Origin: Flavobacterium johnsoniae | GTDB lineage: Bacteria; Bacteroidota; Bacteroidia; Flavobacteriales; Flavobacteriaceae | Assembly (NCBI RefSeq): GCF_030388325.1 | Contig: NZ_CP103794.1 | Span: 2,852,001-2,916,000, forward strand | Direction: 5' to 3' | Length of the DNA stretch: 64,000 nt | Part shown: positions 45,069 through 53,521 of the stretch, one piece after another | Numbering within the stretch: the first letter of the stretch is position 1 | Layout of the letters: every line of letters starts with the position of its first letter | Notes under the pieces: model-generated | What the model saw: only the letters and a program-made list of their open reading frames with translations | The model's database searches: none | Told to the model about the DNA's origin: nothing | Made by a program: the position numbers and the translations under genes

Positions 45069-46775
45069 CTACTTGCTGTTTTTTTGAGTTTCTTTCGAAG
45101 CAGGTTTTGCAGCAGGTTTCTTTTTATCGTAATTCAAAGTTTCCTTCCTGACTTTCATCGGAACATTTTTACCTTTTTCTTCTTCCTCTTTGCCTTGTTT
45201 AATAAGTTTTTCGTTCATTTCATTGTCCTCCGCAGTAAAAATATCATCTTTAGATTTTATTCTTTCATCGGCACGCCAAACCATTCCGCGCAGTTTTCGA
45301 GCATTTTCAGGCAATTCATCTTCTGGATAAATATCTCCATCAACTTTATTGAAAAACGTAATTGTTTCTATTGCATTATTTTCCAATATCATATTGATTT
45401 TACTGCTGACATTTTTGTTGATTCCAATCAATTCGTTGGTATTATTTCTCATAAAATACACAACTTCAGTATTTTTAATAACATCAACATCGTGAAGTTT
45501 TCCATCTCGGAATTTTCCAAATAAATTCAGCCCTTTTACCTGATTAAAACCAGTTCCGAGCGTATCCCGAGAAATGACAAAAGTGTTGTTGAGAACTTTT
45601 AAAGAGTCAATTTTTCTGGTCTGATTGTCACCAATTAAGTGCATAACATCTCCAGTAATCTGGCTTTCTCCGTTCCAAAGAATCGGTTTTCCAATTAATT
45701 TTGTTAATGCAGTTTTGGAGTCTGAATGTATAGAATCACACTTGCCACTCATATCGATTTTAAAAAAACGAACATTTTTATAAGCTCTCAAAATTCTTTC
45801 TCCTTCTTTTCCAGTTACCATAAGTTTTTGACCATGAATATAAACCGAATCATTTTCAACCAAATTAATGGCAACGGCTCTTTTAGTAACAAACATAGAA
45901 TCTTTAAGCTTGTAAAGCTCGGCATAATGTCCTTTTACAATTCCTTTATTGATAGAATCTGTAATTTTTACATTTCGCGTTGCCGATGCAAATTCGGTAT
46001 TTCGATTATAAAATAAACTATCGCCTTCTATTAGTCTGTCATCATATTTGATATATGATTTCCTGAGAAAATGCGCTAGATTCTTTTTTGTATCGTAAAA
46101 ACCTTTTTCTGTATAAATGTAATTTTCTTTACTCGTAATAGTCGAAGGCCCAAGTAAATAAGTGTGTCCAGAATTACTGTAATAATCCAAATGATTCGAT
46201 TTGATTACATATTTTGGATTCGTAATCACAACTTCGGTTAAAAACTGAAATTTCTTTTCTGTAGCATAATATCTTCCAGATTTACTTACCAAAGTATTAT
46301 CTTTATTGACAATTGTACCTTTTGTATTGTAAAAAGCTTCTTGAACATTTCTATCAAAATTAATAGTATCTGTTTGCAGGGTTGCATCTGGAGAAGTCAT
46401 AACGGCATTTCCTGTAGCAAAAGCTTTTTTGAAATTTCCGTTATATTCGGCATATTTACTGTTTAGAAATAAAGTATCTCCTTGATTTAGTTGAACATCT
46501 CCAAAAGCCTTTAAATAATTTTCTTTCTTAAAAAGATAGGCTTTATTACAAGTCATTGTAACGCCATCATGAATTAATTTTACGTTACCGCTAAGTAGTA
46601 CTCCTCCTGGCACCAAAGCTTCATTAACTTGAACATCGTCCGAGTTCTCTATAATTATTTCTTTAGTTTTTTGTCCTTGTGCTTGTGTTTTAGCTTTAGC
46701 TTTTACTTGTGCAAATGTAGATTGGATGCTTAAAAAAAGCAGACCGTAAAATATGTAAAAGAGTGATTTCTTCAA
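45069..46775 (-). CDS. OstA/LptA-like LPS transport protein
   Basis: The 568-residue precursor has a signal peptide (residues 1-22, ending STFAQ) and a Lys/Gln/Ala-rich stretch. OstA-fold beta repeats follow (GGVLLSGNVKLIHDGVTMTC, AYLFKKENYLKAFGDVQLNQ, KGTIVNKDNTLVSKSGRYYA). LptA-like proteins bridge lipopolysaccharide between the inner and outer membranes. This long form is the Bacteroidota OstA-like version. The C-terminus is Lys/Glu/Pro-rich. A TAAATTTG box lies at 46792-46799. Partner lpt genes are not in the window. Confidence 0.85.
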   Translation of the reverse strand: MKKSLFYIFYGLLFLSIQSTFAQVKAKAKTQAQGQKTKEIIIENSDDVQVNEALVPGGVLLSGNVKLIHDGVTMTCNKAYLFKKENYLKAFGDVQLNQGDTLFLNSKYAEYNGNFKKAFATGNAVMTSPDATLQTDTINFDRNVQEAFYNTKGTIVNKDNTLVSKSGRYYATEKKFQFLTEVVITNPKYVIKSNHLDYYSNSGHTYLLGPSTITSKENYIYTEKGFYDTKKNLAHFLRKSYIKYDDRLIEGDSLFYNRNTEFASATRNVKITDSINKGIVKGHYAELYKLKDSMFVTKRAVAINLVENDSVYIHGQKLMVTGKEGERILRAYKNVRFFKIDMSGKCDSIHSDSKTALTKLIGKPILWNGESQITGDVMHLIGDNQTRKIDSLKVLNNTFVISRDTLGTGFNQVKGLNLFGKFRDGKLHDVDVIKNTEVVYFMRNNTNELIGINKNVSSKINMILENNAIETITFFNKVDGDIYPEDELPENARKLRGMVWRADERIKSKDDIFTAEDNEMNEKLIKQGKEEEEKGKNVPMKVRKETLNYDKKKPAAKPASKETQKNSK

Positions 46776-47149
46776 CTGATTAAATTTTTGTCAAATTTAT
46801 GAAAAAGGATACAACCTCATATTGTTATTAGCATTAATTTATGTGTTTATTTTTTAAGGTTCAAAAGGTCAGAGCAACAACGGTTCAAAGTTTTTTATTT
46901 AAAATTCTTCGGATTTATGAAGGTATAAATTGCCTTTATTTATTTGAGTCTTTGTCATTTTGAATCCCATCAATTTTATCAACAAATTAAAGAACTCTCA
47001 CGTTGTAGTTGGTGTTTTTGGAAGTTGAAGAAGACAAATGAAAGTAACTTTCTTTTAAGTTTTAAAAAATAAACTAAATTTAGTTGTTGGTTTTGCGATT
47101 TTGTATCGTTTCTAAAACCTTTAAAAGAAAAGATTAGATTAAAAAAAAT
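46776..47149. other. Divergent intergenic region between ostA-like and GH13 genes
   Basis: It holds the ostA-like promoter box and a GGTTCAAAAGGTCAGAG string at 46858-46874, which is related to one at 23.2 kb. A second GGTTCAAAG follows at 46890. The rest is AT-rich with no gene and no exact promoter box for the plus-strand gene. Confidence 0.5.
46792..46799 (-). promoter_or_regulatory. TANNTTTG box for the ostA-like gene
   Basis: TAAATTTG on the minus strand lies 17 bases upstream of the ATG at 46775. Confidence 0.5.
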
Positions 47150-49021
47150 ATGATAAAAAGTAAGTTTATTGCTGTCGGAATCGCAACAACCATGCTGTTT
47201 TCAGGATGCAAAACAAAAGATTTAAAAATGAGTGAAGTAAAAGAAAATCATTCTAATGATAAGAAAATTGTAGTATATCAAGTTTTTACACGCCTATTCG
47301 GAAATAAAAATACCAATAACAAACCTTGGGGGACAATTGAGGAAAACGGAGTTGGAAAATTTAATGATTTTACAGATAAAGCACTTCACGAAATAAAAGA
47401 TTTAGGTGTTAATTACATTTGGTATACAGGTGTGCCACATCATGCTTTGGTAAATGATTATACAGCTTACGGAATCTCAAATGACGATCCAGAAGTAGTA
47501 AAAGGACGTGCGGGTTCGCCTTATGCAGTAAAAGATTATTATAATGTGAATCCAGATTTGGCGGTTGATCCTGCAAAACGTTTGGAGGAATTTGAAGCTT
47601 TGATTAAACGAACGCACAACGCGGGTTTAAAAGTGATTATCGACATTGTTCCGAATCATATTGCTAGAAAATATGAAGGGAAATCAAATCCTGAAGGCGT
47701 AAAAGATTTTGGTGCAGATGATGATGTAACGATTGAATACAAAAGAGATAATAATTTCTATTACATTCCAAATGAACATTTTGAAATTCCAGATGGCGAT
47801 AATCCTTTAAATGGAGAAAAAAATCCTTTAATTGATGGGAAGTTTGATGAAAACCCCGCAAAATGGACAGGAAATGGTTCTAGAAAATTCAAACCAGATC
47901 AAAATGACTGGTATGAAACGGTAAAAGTAAATTATGGCGTTCGTCCTGACGGAACCAAGGATTTTCCTGAACTTCCTGCGGGATTTGATCAAAAATCATA
48001 TCAAGAACATTTTGCTTTTTGGCAAGATAAAGATGTGCCGAATTCATGGAAAAAATTTAGAGATATCGCTTTATACTGGACAGCAAAAGGGGTTGACGGA
48101 TTTCGTTATGATATGGCAGAAATGGTTCCGTATGAATTTTGGAGCTACATGAATTCTTCAATCAAAATGAAAAATCCTAAAGCATTTCTATTGGCAGAAG
48201 TTTATAATCCGAATGAATATCGAAATTACATTCGTTTAGGAAAAATGGATTATTTGTATGATAAAGTAGAAACTTATGATAAACTGAAAGATGTTATTCG
48301 CGGCAAATCTTCTCCTGACGAATTAACAAATATCCAAAAAGGAATGTCTGATATTGAACATCATATGCTTCATTTCTTAGATAATCATGATGAACAGCGT
48401 TTGGCAAGTCCAGAATTTGCGGGAACTCCAGAAAGAGGAAAACCTTTAATGGTTGTGTCGGCAACAATCAGTACTTCTCCAACCATGATTTATTTTGGGC
48501 AAGAAGTAGGAGAGGCAGGAAATGAAGATGCAGGTTTTGGAAAACGCTCAAGAACTTCGATTTTTGATTACATTGGAGTTCCAAATCATCAGCGTTGGAT
48601 GAACGATGGAAAGTTTGACGGAGGGCAATTGTTTGAATCAGAAAAACAGCTTCGTGATTTTTACAAACGTTTGCTGAATTTTACCATAAATAGCAGTGCT
48701 TTGATGGGAAATTTTGAAGAAATTCAATCAGCAAATCGTCAAAATAATGAAGAGTATGATGCTTTGTTGTATTCTTATGTTCGTTGGTCAGAAAAACAAA
48801 AACTAATTGTGATTGCAAATTTTTCTTCAGAAAAAGAAAGCGAATTTGAATTAAAAGTTCCTTCGACTATTATTTCAAAATGGAATCTAAAAGACGGTTC
48901 TTACGTACTTGTAGATAAATTATATTCAGATAGCAAAACGTATCTTACCGTTAAAAATGGTGAAGGTTCTGCAAGAGTAAAAATAAAACCTTCTGAATCT
49001 TTTATTTACGAAGTAAATTAA
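47150..49021 (+). CDS. GH13 alpha-amylase family lipoprotein
   Basis: The 623-residue protein has a lipoprotein signal (MLFSGC, Cys20) and a GH13 catalytic barrel. IIDIVPNHI is region I. The nucleophile Asp321 lies in DGFRYDMAE, the acid/base Glu350 in LLAEVYNP and Asp414 in FLDNHDEQR. A beta-sandwich C-domain closes the protein. It would cleave or rearrange alpha-glucans at the cell surface or in the periplasm. The exact bond is not predictable. There is no susC/susD pair beside it, so it is not a classic PUL. It is convergent with a GH130 gene, sharing a terminator. Confidence 0.92.
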   Translation: MIKSKFIAVGIATTMLFSGCKTKDLKMSEVKENHSNDKKIVVYQVFTRLFGNKNTNNKPWGTIEENGVGKFNDFTDKALHEIKDLGVNYIWYTGVPHHALVNDYTAYGISNDDPEVVKGRAGSPYAVKDYYNVNPDLAVDPAKRLEEFEALIKRTHNAGLKVIIDIVPNHIARKYEGKSNPEGVKDFGADDDVTIEYKRDNNFYYIPNEHFEIPDGDNPLNGEKNPLIDGKFDENPAKWTGNGSRKFKPDQNDWYETVKVNYGVRPDGTKDFPELPAGFDQKSYQEHFAFWQDKDVPNSWKKFRDIALYWTAKGVDGFRYDMAEMVPYEFWSYMNSSIKMKNPKAFLLAEVYNPNEYRNYIRLGKMDYLYDKVETYDKLKDVIRGKSSPDELTNIQKGMSDIEHHMLHFLDNHDEQRLASPEFAGTPERGKPLMVVSATISTSPTMIYFGQEVGEAGNEDAGFGKRSRTSIFDYIGVPNHQRWMNDGKFDGGQLFESEKQLRDFYKRLLNFTINSSALMGNFEEIQSANRQNNEEYDALLYSYVRWSEKQKLIVIANFSSEKESEFELKVPSTIISKWNLKDGSYVLVDKLYSDSKTYLTVKNGEGSARVKIKPSESFIYEVN

Positions 49022-49030
49022 GTTTAATAA

Positions 49031-49081
49031 AAAACAGAAAAGTGCTTAGATCTAATGAGATTTAAGCACTTTTCTGTTTTT
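49031..49081. terminator. Bidirectional terminator between GH13 and GH130 genes
   Basis: AAAACAGAAAAGTGCTTA pairs with TAAGCACTTTTCTGTTTT in a long stem, with A- and T-runs. It overlaps the last bases of the GH130 gene. Confidence 0.88.
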
Positions 49082-50138
49082 ATATTTCTTTTAAAAGCGA
49101 AAGAATTTCTTTAATTGAAAAGGTAGCGCCGCAGACAAATTCATCTGATGCGCCATAATAAATAGTCAATGTATCGCCGTCAGGTTCCAGAATGTGACCG
49201 TTTGTAAAAACCACATTTCCAAAAAATCCGCTTAATTCATAATCCGTTTTTGGAAACATTATAGGTTCTTCAGTTCTTGAAATTATTTTGGAAGGATTTT
49301 CTAAATCCATTAAAAAAGCGCCTAAACAATATTGATGCGCTTCGTTTGCGCCATGATAAATCTCAAGCCAGCCTTTTTCAGTTTTTATCGGAGCAGCGCC
49401 AGCACCAACTCTTTTGCTATCCCAAAGATTTTTTCTAGTTTTTACAAGGCATTCATGATTTCCCCAATGAATGCCATCTGGAGAAGAAGCAATCCAAATA
49501 TAATTACCACCAATATCTACACTGCTCGGGCGATGTAAAGCGTAAAATAATCCGTTTATTTTTTCTTCGAAAATCGCACAGTCTTTGTTGTGAGCAGGAA
49601 AAATCATTCCGTGTTTTTCAAAGTTTTTCCAGTCTGTTGTAGTTCTTAAACCAACGCCAACACCATTGTCAGAAACAGAAGTAAATGTCAGGTAATATTT
49701 CCCTTCAATAAAAGATACACGGCAATCTTCAATTCCAAAAGTTTCTAAAATTCCTTCGCCAACCAAATGTGGATAACCTTCGGGTTCGTAAAAGTGTTTT
49801 CCGTCTTCACTGCATAATAATCTAATGTGCGATAAAGTTGTTAAATAATCTACACCTTGATAATTAATTACACGGGCATCTGTTGCTGTAAGTTCAGGAT
49901 GATCTTTTGCGATTTCAATAATTTGAATAGATCCTGTATTTGTTAAAATTGGAAACGAAATAATATTTCCTTTTTGCTTAGGTCTTTCGGCAACTCGCAC
50001 AGCAAGCCAGATTTTATCCTCAAATTGAAACACACCAGGATTTAATAAACAGCTAATTTCTAAGCCTTCTCTGCTAGGAGGTAAATCTGACGGAGAAAGT
50101 AATGGATTTTCTATAAAACGATTGGCAATATCTTTCAT
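49080..50138 (-). CDS. GH130 family phosphorylase/mannosidase
   Basis: The 352-residue protein has the five-bladed propeller of GH130 enzymes, which phosphorolyse or hydrolyse beta-mannosides. Visible are NPGVFQFEDKIWLAVRVAER near residue 34, TATDARVI, the catalytic-region FGIEDCRVSF near 134 (the Asp is the presumed proton donor) and WLEIYHGANEAHQYCLGAFL near 251. The substrate cannot be fixed between 1,2- and 1,4-mannosides. There is no signal peptide, so it is cytoplasmic. It is convergent with the GH13 gene and has no exact promoter box. Confidence 0.88.
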   Translation of the reverse strand: MKDIANRFIENPLLSPSDLPPSREGLEISCLLNPGVFQFEDKIWLAVRVAERPKQKGNIISFPILTNTGSIQIIEIAKDHPELTATDARVINYQGVDYLTTLSHIRLLCSEDGKHFYEPEGYPHLVGEGILETFGIEDCRVSFIEGKYYLTFTSVSDNGVGVGLRTTTDWKNFEKHGMIFPAHNKDCAIFEEKINGLFYALHRPSSVDIGGNYIWIASSPDGIHWGNHECLVKTRKNLWDSKRVGAGAAPIKTEKGWLEIYHGANEAHQYCLGAFLMDLENPSKIISRTEEPIMFPKTDYELSGFFGNVVFTNGHILEPDGDTLTIYYGASDEFVCGATFSIKEILSLLKEI

Positions 50139-50169
50139 GTTCTTGATTTCTAATTACCATTAAGTTATA

Positions 50170-50206
50170 AAAAAAAGCTGATACTTAAATTGTATCAGCT
50201 TTTCTT
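50170..50206 (-). terminator. Terminator after the sod gene
   Basis: AAGCTGATAC pairs with GTATCAGCTT around a TTAAATT loop; a U-run follows on the minus strand. Confidence 0.88.
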
Positions 50207-50986
50207 TTATACTTTTTTAACCTTTTTGAGGGCTTCGACGTAATATTCGTTTACTTTCTCCCAATTAATATGCTGGTAGAAAGCATTAATATAACTTCCT
50301 TTTCTATTTTGATAATCTAGATAATAAGCGTGTTCCCAAAGATCAATTCCCATAATTGGAGTTCCCGGAATTAAAGCATTTCGCATCAACGGATTATCTT
50401 GGTTTTCAGTTGTTGTAATTTGTAATTTTCCGTATCTATCTACAACAAGCCAAACCCAACCTGAACCAAATTGCTTTTCAGATTGTGCTTTAAATTGATT
50501 TGTTAAATTATTAAAAGAACCAAATTCTTTATTGATAGAACCTGCTAAAGTATCTTTAGGAGTTTGTTCTTTCGGAGTCAAAATATTAAAATAAAGCGTA
50601 TGATTATAATAACCGCCGGCATTCTGACGAAGTTTGGCATTATTCAAATCCATCTTTTTTAAAATATCTTCAATCGGCATGTTTTCGAACTCAGTCGAAA
50701 CGATTTCCTTATTAAAATTATTTGTGTAAGATAAATAATGTTTAGAATAATGTGTTTCTAAAGTCAAAGTTCTAATATCTGGAGCAAGACCGTCATAATT
50801 AAATGGCAGTTTTGTCATTTCAAAAGAACCTGGATCGGCTTTAACGTCATTTGGAGAACCAATAGATATTTTTTCTTCTTTAGTTGGAAGCGGAACTTCA
50901 ACAACCTCGACCAGCTTGTCTTCTTTACAGGAAAATAATAGTAAAAATGAAGCTAAAGTGCTAAAAAGAACAACGTTTTTCTTCAT
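50207..50986 (-). CDS. Lipoprotein Fe/Mn superoxide dismutase
   Basis: The 259-residue precursor carries a lipoprotein signal peptide (LLLFSC, Cys20) and a linker of about 35 residues. A complete Fe/Mn superoxide dismutase domain follows. The metal ligands are His79 in ETHYSKHYLSY, His129 in YYNHTLYFN, Asp215 and His219 in DLWEHAYYLDY. It turns superoxide into peroxide and oxygen. A cytoplasmic SOD has no signal, so this one works in the periplasm or at the outer membrane. It is the last gene of the LUD-cdsA-psd-acbp-sod run, 8 bp behind the acbp gene, and is followed by a terminator. Metal (Fe or Mn) is not decidable. Confidence 0.9.
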   Translation of the reverse strand: MKKNVVLFSTLASFLLLFSCKEDKLVEVVEVPLPTKEEKISIGSPNDVKADPGSFEMTKLPFNYDGLAPDIRTLTLETHYSKHYLSYTNNFNKEIVSTEFENMPIEDILKKMDLNNAKLRQNAGGYYNHTLYFNILTPKEQTPKDTLAGSINKEFGSFNNLTNQFKAQSEKQFGSGWVWLVVDRYGKLQITTTENQDNPLMRNALIPGTPIMGIDLWEHAYYLDYQNRKGSYINAFYQHINWEKVNEYYVEALKKVKKV

Positions 50987-50994
50987 AATGTTAT

Positions 50995-51264
50995 TTATTT
51001 TGATGTTAATGAATTGATAATCTCAATGTAATTTTCTTTGGCCTCATCAATAGAAATATGGCTTATCTGCATCCAAGCATTGGTTTTAAAAGCGTCTCTC
51101 AAATCGAAATTTTCAGATTGATTGTAAACGGCAGTTCCAAAAGTTGCTTGTTTATAATACGCATACAATCTCAGCTGCACATCTTGCGGCAGCGATGCCT
51201 GAGTCATTGTCATAGCAATTTCTACAGCTTTAGCAAAGCGAATATCTAAATCTTTATCAGCCAT
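50995..51264 (-). CDS. Acyl-CoA-binding protein
   Basis: The 89-residue protein is the four-helix ACBP fold, with LPQDVQLRLYAYYKQATFG at about residues 25-43 and the C-terminal EAKENYIEIINSL. Such proteins carry and buffer long-chain acyl-CoA esters in the cytoplasm. It follows psd with no gap between them and comes before sod, so it is tied to lipid-synthesis genes. The stretch DAFKTNAWMQ stands where most members have AKWDAW. Confidence 0.88.
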   Translation of the reverse strand: MADKDLDIRFAKAVEIAMTMTQASLPQDVQLRLYAYYKQATFGTAVYNQSENFDLRDAFKTNAWMQISHISIDEAKENYIEIINSLTSK

Positions 51265-51918
51265 TTATGCCTTTGTCGCAATAATTGTTTTTCCACCAAT
51301 TGCTTTCTGATTTAACTCAACATTAATCGGTGTACCTAAAGGTAAAAATAAATCTACTCTTGAACCAAATTTTATGAAACCTGCATCTGTTCCTTGAACA
51401 ACTTGCATTCCTTCTTTAGCATAATTTACAATTCTACGCGCCAATGCGCCAGCGATTTGTCTGTATAAAATTGCTCCAAAAGTTTCATTTTCGATAACTA
51501 CTGTAGTTCTTTCGTTTTCTTCACTAGCTTTTGGGTGCCAAGCTACAAGAAACTTTCCTGGGTGATATTTGCTAAATTTAATAATACCATCCATTGCGTA
51601 ACGTGTTACGTGCACATTGATTGGCGACATAAAAATAGAAACCTGTAAGCGTTTATCTTTAAAATATTCTCCTTCATAAACTTCTTCAATAACTACCACT
51701 TTTCCATCTACAGGAGCAAGGATATGGTCGCTGTTTCTAATTGCAATTCTTTTCGGATTTCTAAAGAATTGTAAGATAATAATCAAGATTAAAAGAGCTG
51801 CAAATTGAACAAGCATTCTCAGCCAAGAAATATCGATGAATTTATCAGCAATTAAAAGTACAGCTACTGTAAAAACAGTACCTAATAAAATAGACGGGCC
51901 ACCTTCTTTATGAAACAT
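51265..51918 (-). CDS. psd: Phosphatidylserine decarboxylase family protein
   Basis: The 217-residue short-form decarboxylase turns phosphatidylserine into phosphatidylethanolamine. Two membrane segments lie at about residues 10-50. The catalytic domain begins ILAPVDGKVV, and the autocleaving pair is Gly185-Ser186 in IKFGSRVDLF, which creates the pyruvoyl group. The SIFMSPINVHVTR block near residue 94 is typical. It overlaps the end of cdsA by 11 bp and is contiguous with acbp. Confidence 0.94.
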   Translation of the reverse strand: MFHKEGGPSILLGTVFTVAVLLIADKFIDISWLRMLVQFAALLILIIILQFFRNPKRIAIRNSDHILAPVDGKVVVIEEVYEGEYFKDKRLQVSIFMSPINVHVTRYAMDGIIKFSKYHPGKFLVAWHPKASEENERTTVVIENETFGAILYRQIAGALARRIVNYAKEGMQVVQGTDAGFIKFGSRVDLFLPLGTPINVELNQKAIGGKTIIATKA

Positions 51919-52798
51919 AATATAAAATTTGATAAAATAAAAATATAATTGGTGCTACAAATATAACACTATCTAATCGATCTAGAATACCTCCGTGTCC
52001 TGGCATAATCGAACCGCTGTCTTTTATACCGGCAATTCGTTTAAATTTAGATTCTATTAAATCTCCAATAGTTCCAAAAACGCTAACAATTAAAGCGATT
52101 ATAGTCCATATTAAAATTGATTTACTACTAAATTCAGGATTTGGCTGAATGTATAATTTAGAAATTAAAAAACCTGCAAAAGCTGCAAAAACAACACCAC
52201 CAAGAAATCCTTCAATAGTTTTTTTAGGAGAAACGCGTTCAAACAGTTTGTGTTTTCCCATGGATTTTCCAACTAAATAAGCGAAAGTATCATTCGTCCA
52301 AATCAACACAAATAATCCAATAATAATCTTTGGATTATAATCATTTGTTCCAAAAGAAATTTTAACGATGAAAATAAATGGAAGCGTAATATATCCTAAT
52401 AAATACAGGTATTTTGAAGACGTACTTATTTTCTGAACAGAATCATAAAACAGAAATATGATGCATTTTATTGAAACCACGATTGTAATAGCAAGAAGCA
52501 CTAAATCCAATTGTTTGATATTGGTTTCTAAGCTAATATTGGAGTTAAATGTTTCATTTAGAAATTTGCTCGTTTGTTTGTTATAATGACTTACGAGAAT
52601 AGTTGTAGAATAAACTAAAATTCCAAAAAGAATAGAAAACACTTTGTTTAAGTTTACGATATTAGAAAATTCGTATATCGTAATAATTAAGAAAACGCCA
52701 AAAAGAGTGATGAAGCTTTCTGTAGAAAACAATATGGAAGCTAATAATAAAGCGATATAAACAGCACCAGAAATGGTTCTCTTCAGTGTTTCGTTCAT
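51908..52798 (-). CDS. cdsA: Phosphatidate cytidylyltransferase
   Basis: The 296-residue integral membrane enzyme makes CDP-diacylglycerol from phosphatidate and CTP. It has about eight hydrophobic helices. The C-terminal signature SKFKRIAGIKDSGSIMPGHG then GILDRLDSV is complete. The gene overlaps psd and begins 1 bp after the LUD gene, so translation is coupled across three genes. Confidence 0.95.
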   Translation of the reverse strand: MNETLKRTISGAVYIALLLASILFSTESFITLFGVFLIITIYEFSNIVNLNKVFSILFGILVYSTTILVSHYNKQTSKFLNETFNSNISLETNIKQLDLVLLAITIVVSIKCIIFLFYDSVQKISTSSKYLYLLGYITLPFIFIVKISFGTNDYNPKIIIGLFVLIWTNDTFAYLVGKSMGKHKLFERVSPKKTIEGFLGGVVFAAFAGFLISKLYIQPNPEFSSKSILIWTIIALIVSVFGTIGDLIESKFKRIAGIKDSGSIMPGHGGILDRLDSVIFVAPIIFLFYQILYYVS

Positions 52799-52799
52799 C

Positions 52800-53405
52800 T
52801 TAAAGATCTTCTAAAAGCAATAAATAAAGGTTTTTAGCAACACTTCCGTATTGTGTAAAATCTTCTTCTTTGGCTTTTTCGAAATATTTTATGGTAGTAA
52901 TGTTAGTAGGATAGTCCCTTTCGTATTTACGTTTTATAGCGCTCAATCCGTCGCTTTTCATTGGCAAAATTTGGCTTGTTGTAGCAATAATAACAATGTT
53001 TGCTGGTAATTCGTTAGGTTTATTTTGTCTAATCTGTTTCGAAGAAAACAAGATAGAGCCTTCATCAGCTATAAGATTTTCGCAGCTGGCTAATAAAAAT
53101 TTTGGTTTAGTTGGAGCAATATAAAACAATTTGTTTTCTTCTAATAAGCTAAAAAGTGCTGGTTCATAACATAAAACTTCACTTTCAAACCAATCATTCT
53201 CTTCTAAGATGTTTTCAAACTGTTCAGAAACTTCATCTGTGTTTTCACAGTACAAGAATTTACCTCCATTTTTTTTAAAATTGAAAATAAATTGCTCGTC
53301 TAAAGATAAATGACTGTTCTGTGCAGATGTGCCTGCATATTCGCTTTCGTGCTCTTCGTCAGAAGCGGCTTCACTTGAGCCAAATATTTTTTTGAAAAAA
53401 TTCAT
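52800..53405 (-). CDS. LUD domain protein
   Basis: The 201-residue protein matches the LUD (LutC/YkgG-like) domain proteins that sit before cdsA in flavobacteria. It opens MNFFKKIFGSSEAAS and has an acidic linker. Core pieces are LLASCENLIADEGSILFSS near residue 104 and NIVIIATTSQILP near 135. Known LUD proteins take part in lactate oxidation, but no lut genes are near, and the sugar-phosphate-isomerase-like fold may serve otherwise. A TATCTTTG box lies at 53445-53452. It is the first gene of the run ending with sod. Confidence 0.78.
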   Translation of the reverse strand: MNFFKKIFGSSEAASDEEHESEYAGTSAQNSHLSLDEQFIFNFKKNGGKFLYCENTDEVSEQFENILEENDWFESEVLCYEPALFSLLEENKLFYIAPTKPKFLLASCENLIADEGSILFSSKQIRQNKPNELPANIVIIATTSQILPMKSDGLSAIKRKYERDYPTNITTIKYFEKAKEEDFTQYGSVAKNLYLLLLEDL

Positions 53406-53444
53406 TTTTTATATGAAATACTTTACATGTTAATTGAAAACGTT

Positions 53445-53452
53445 CAAAGATA
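53445..53452 (-). promoter_or_regulatory. TANNTTTG box for the LUD-cdsA-psd-acbp-sod operon
   Basis: TATCTTTG on the minus strand lies 40 bases upstream of the LUD ATG at 53405, immediately behind the ftsH terminator. Confidence 0.5.
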
Positions 53453-53493
53453 AAAAAATCTTAATTCAAAAGGGTGTTTTGAATTAAGATTTT
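53452..53493 (-). terminator. Terminator after ftsH
   Basis: AAAATCTTAATTCAAAA pairs perfectly with TTTTGAATTAAGATTTT around GGGTG, 29 bp after the ftsH stop. Confidence 0.85.
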
Positions 53494-53521
53494 AAAAATT
53501 TATTACGTTTTTCGTAATTAT

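Noticed and set aside
45084..45524. 146-codon open frame antisense to the ostA-like gene
   Set aside because: It is a shadow of a gene with clear family features, has no signal or domain of its own and no promoter box.
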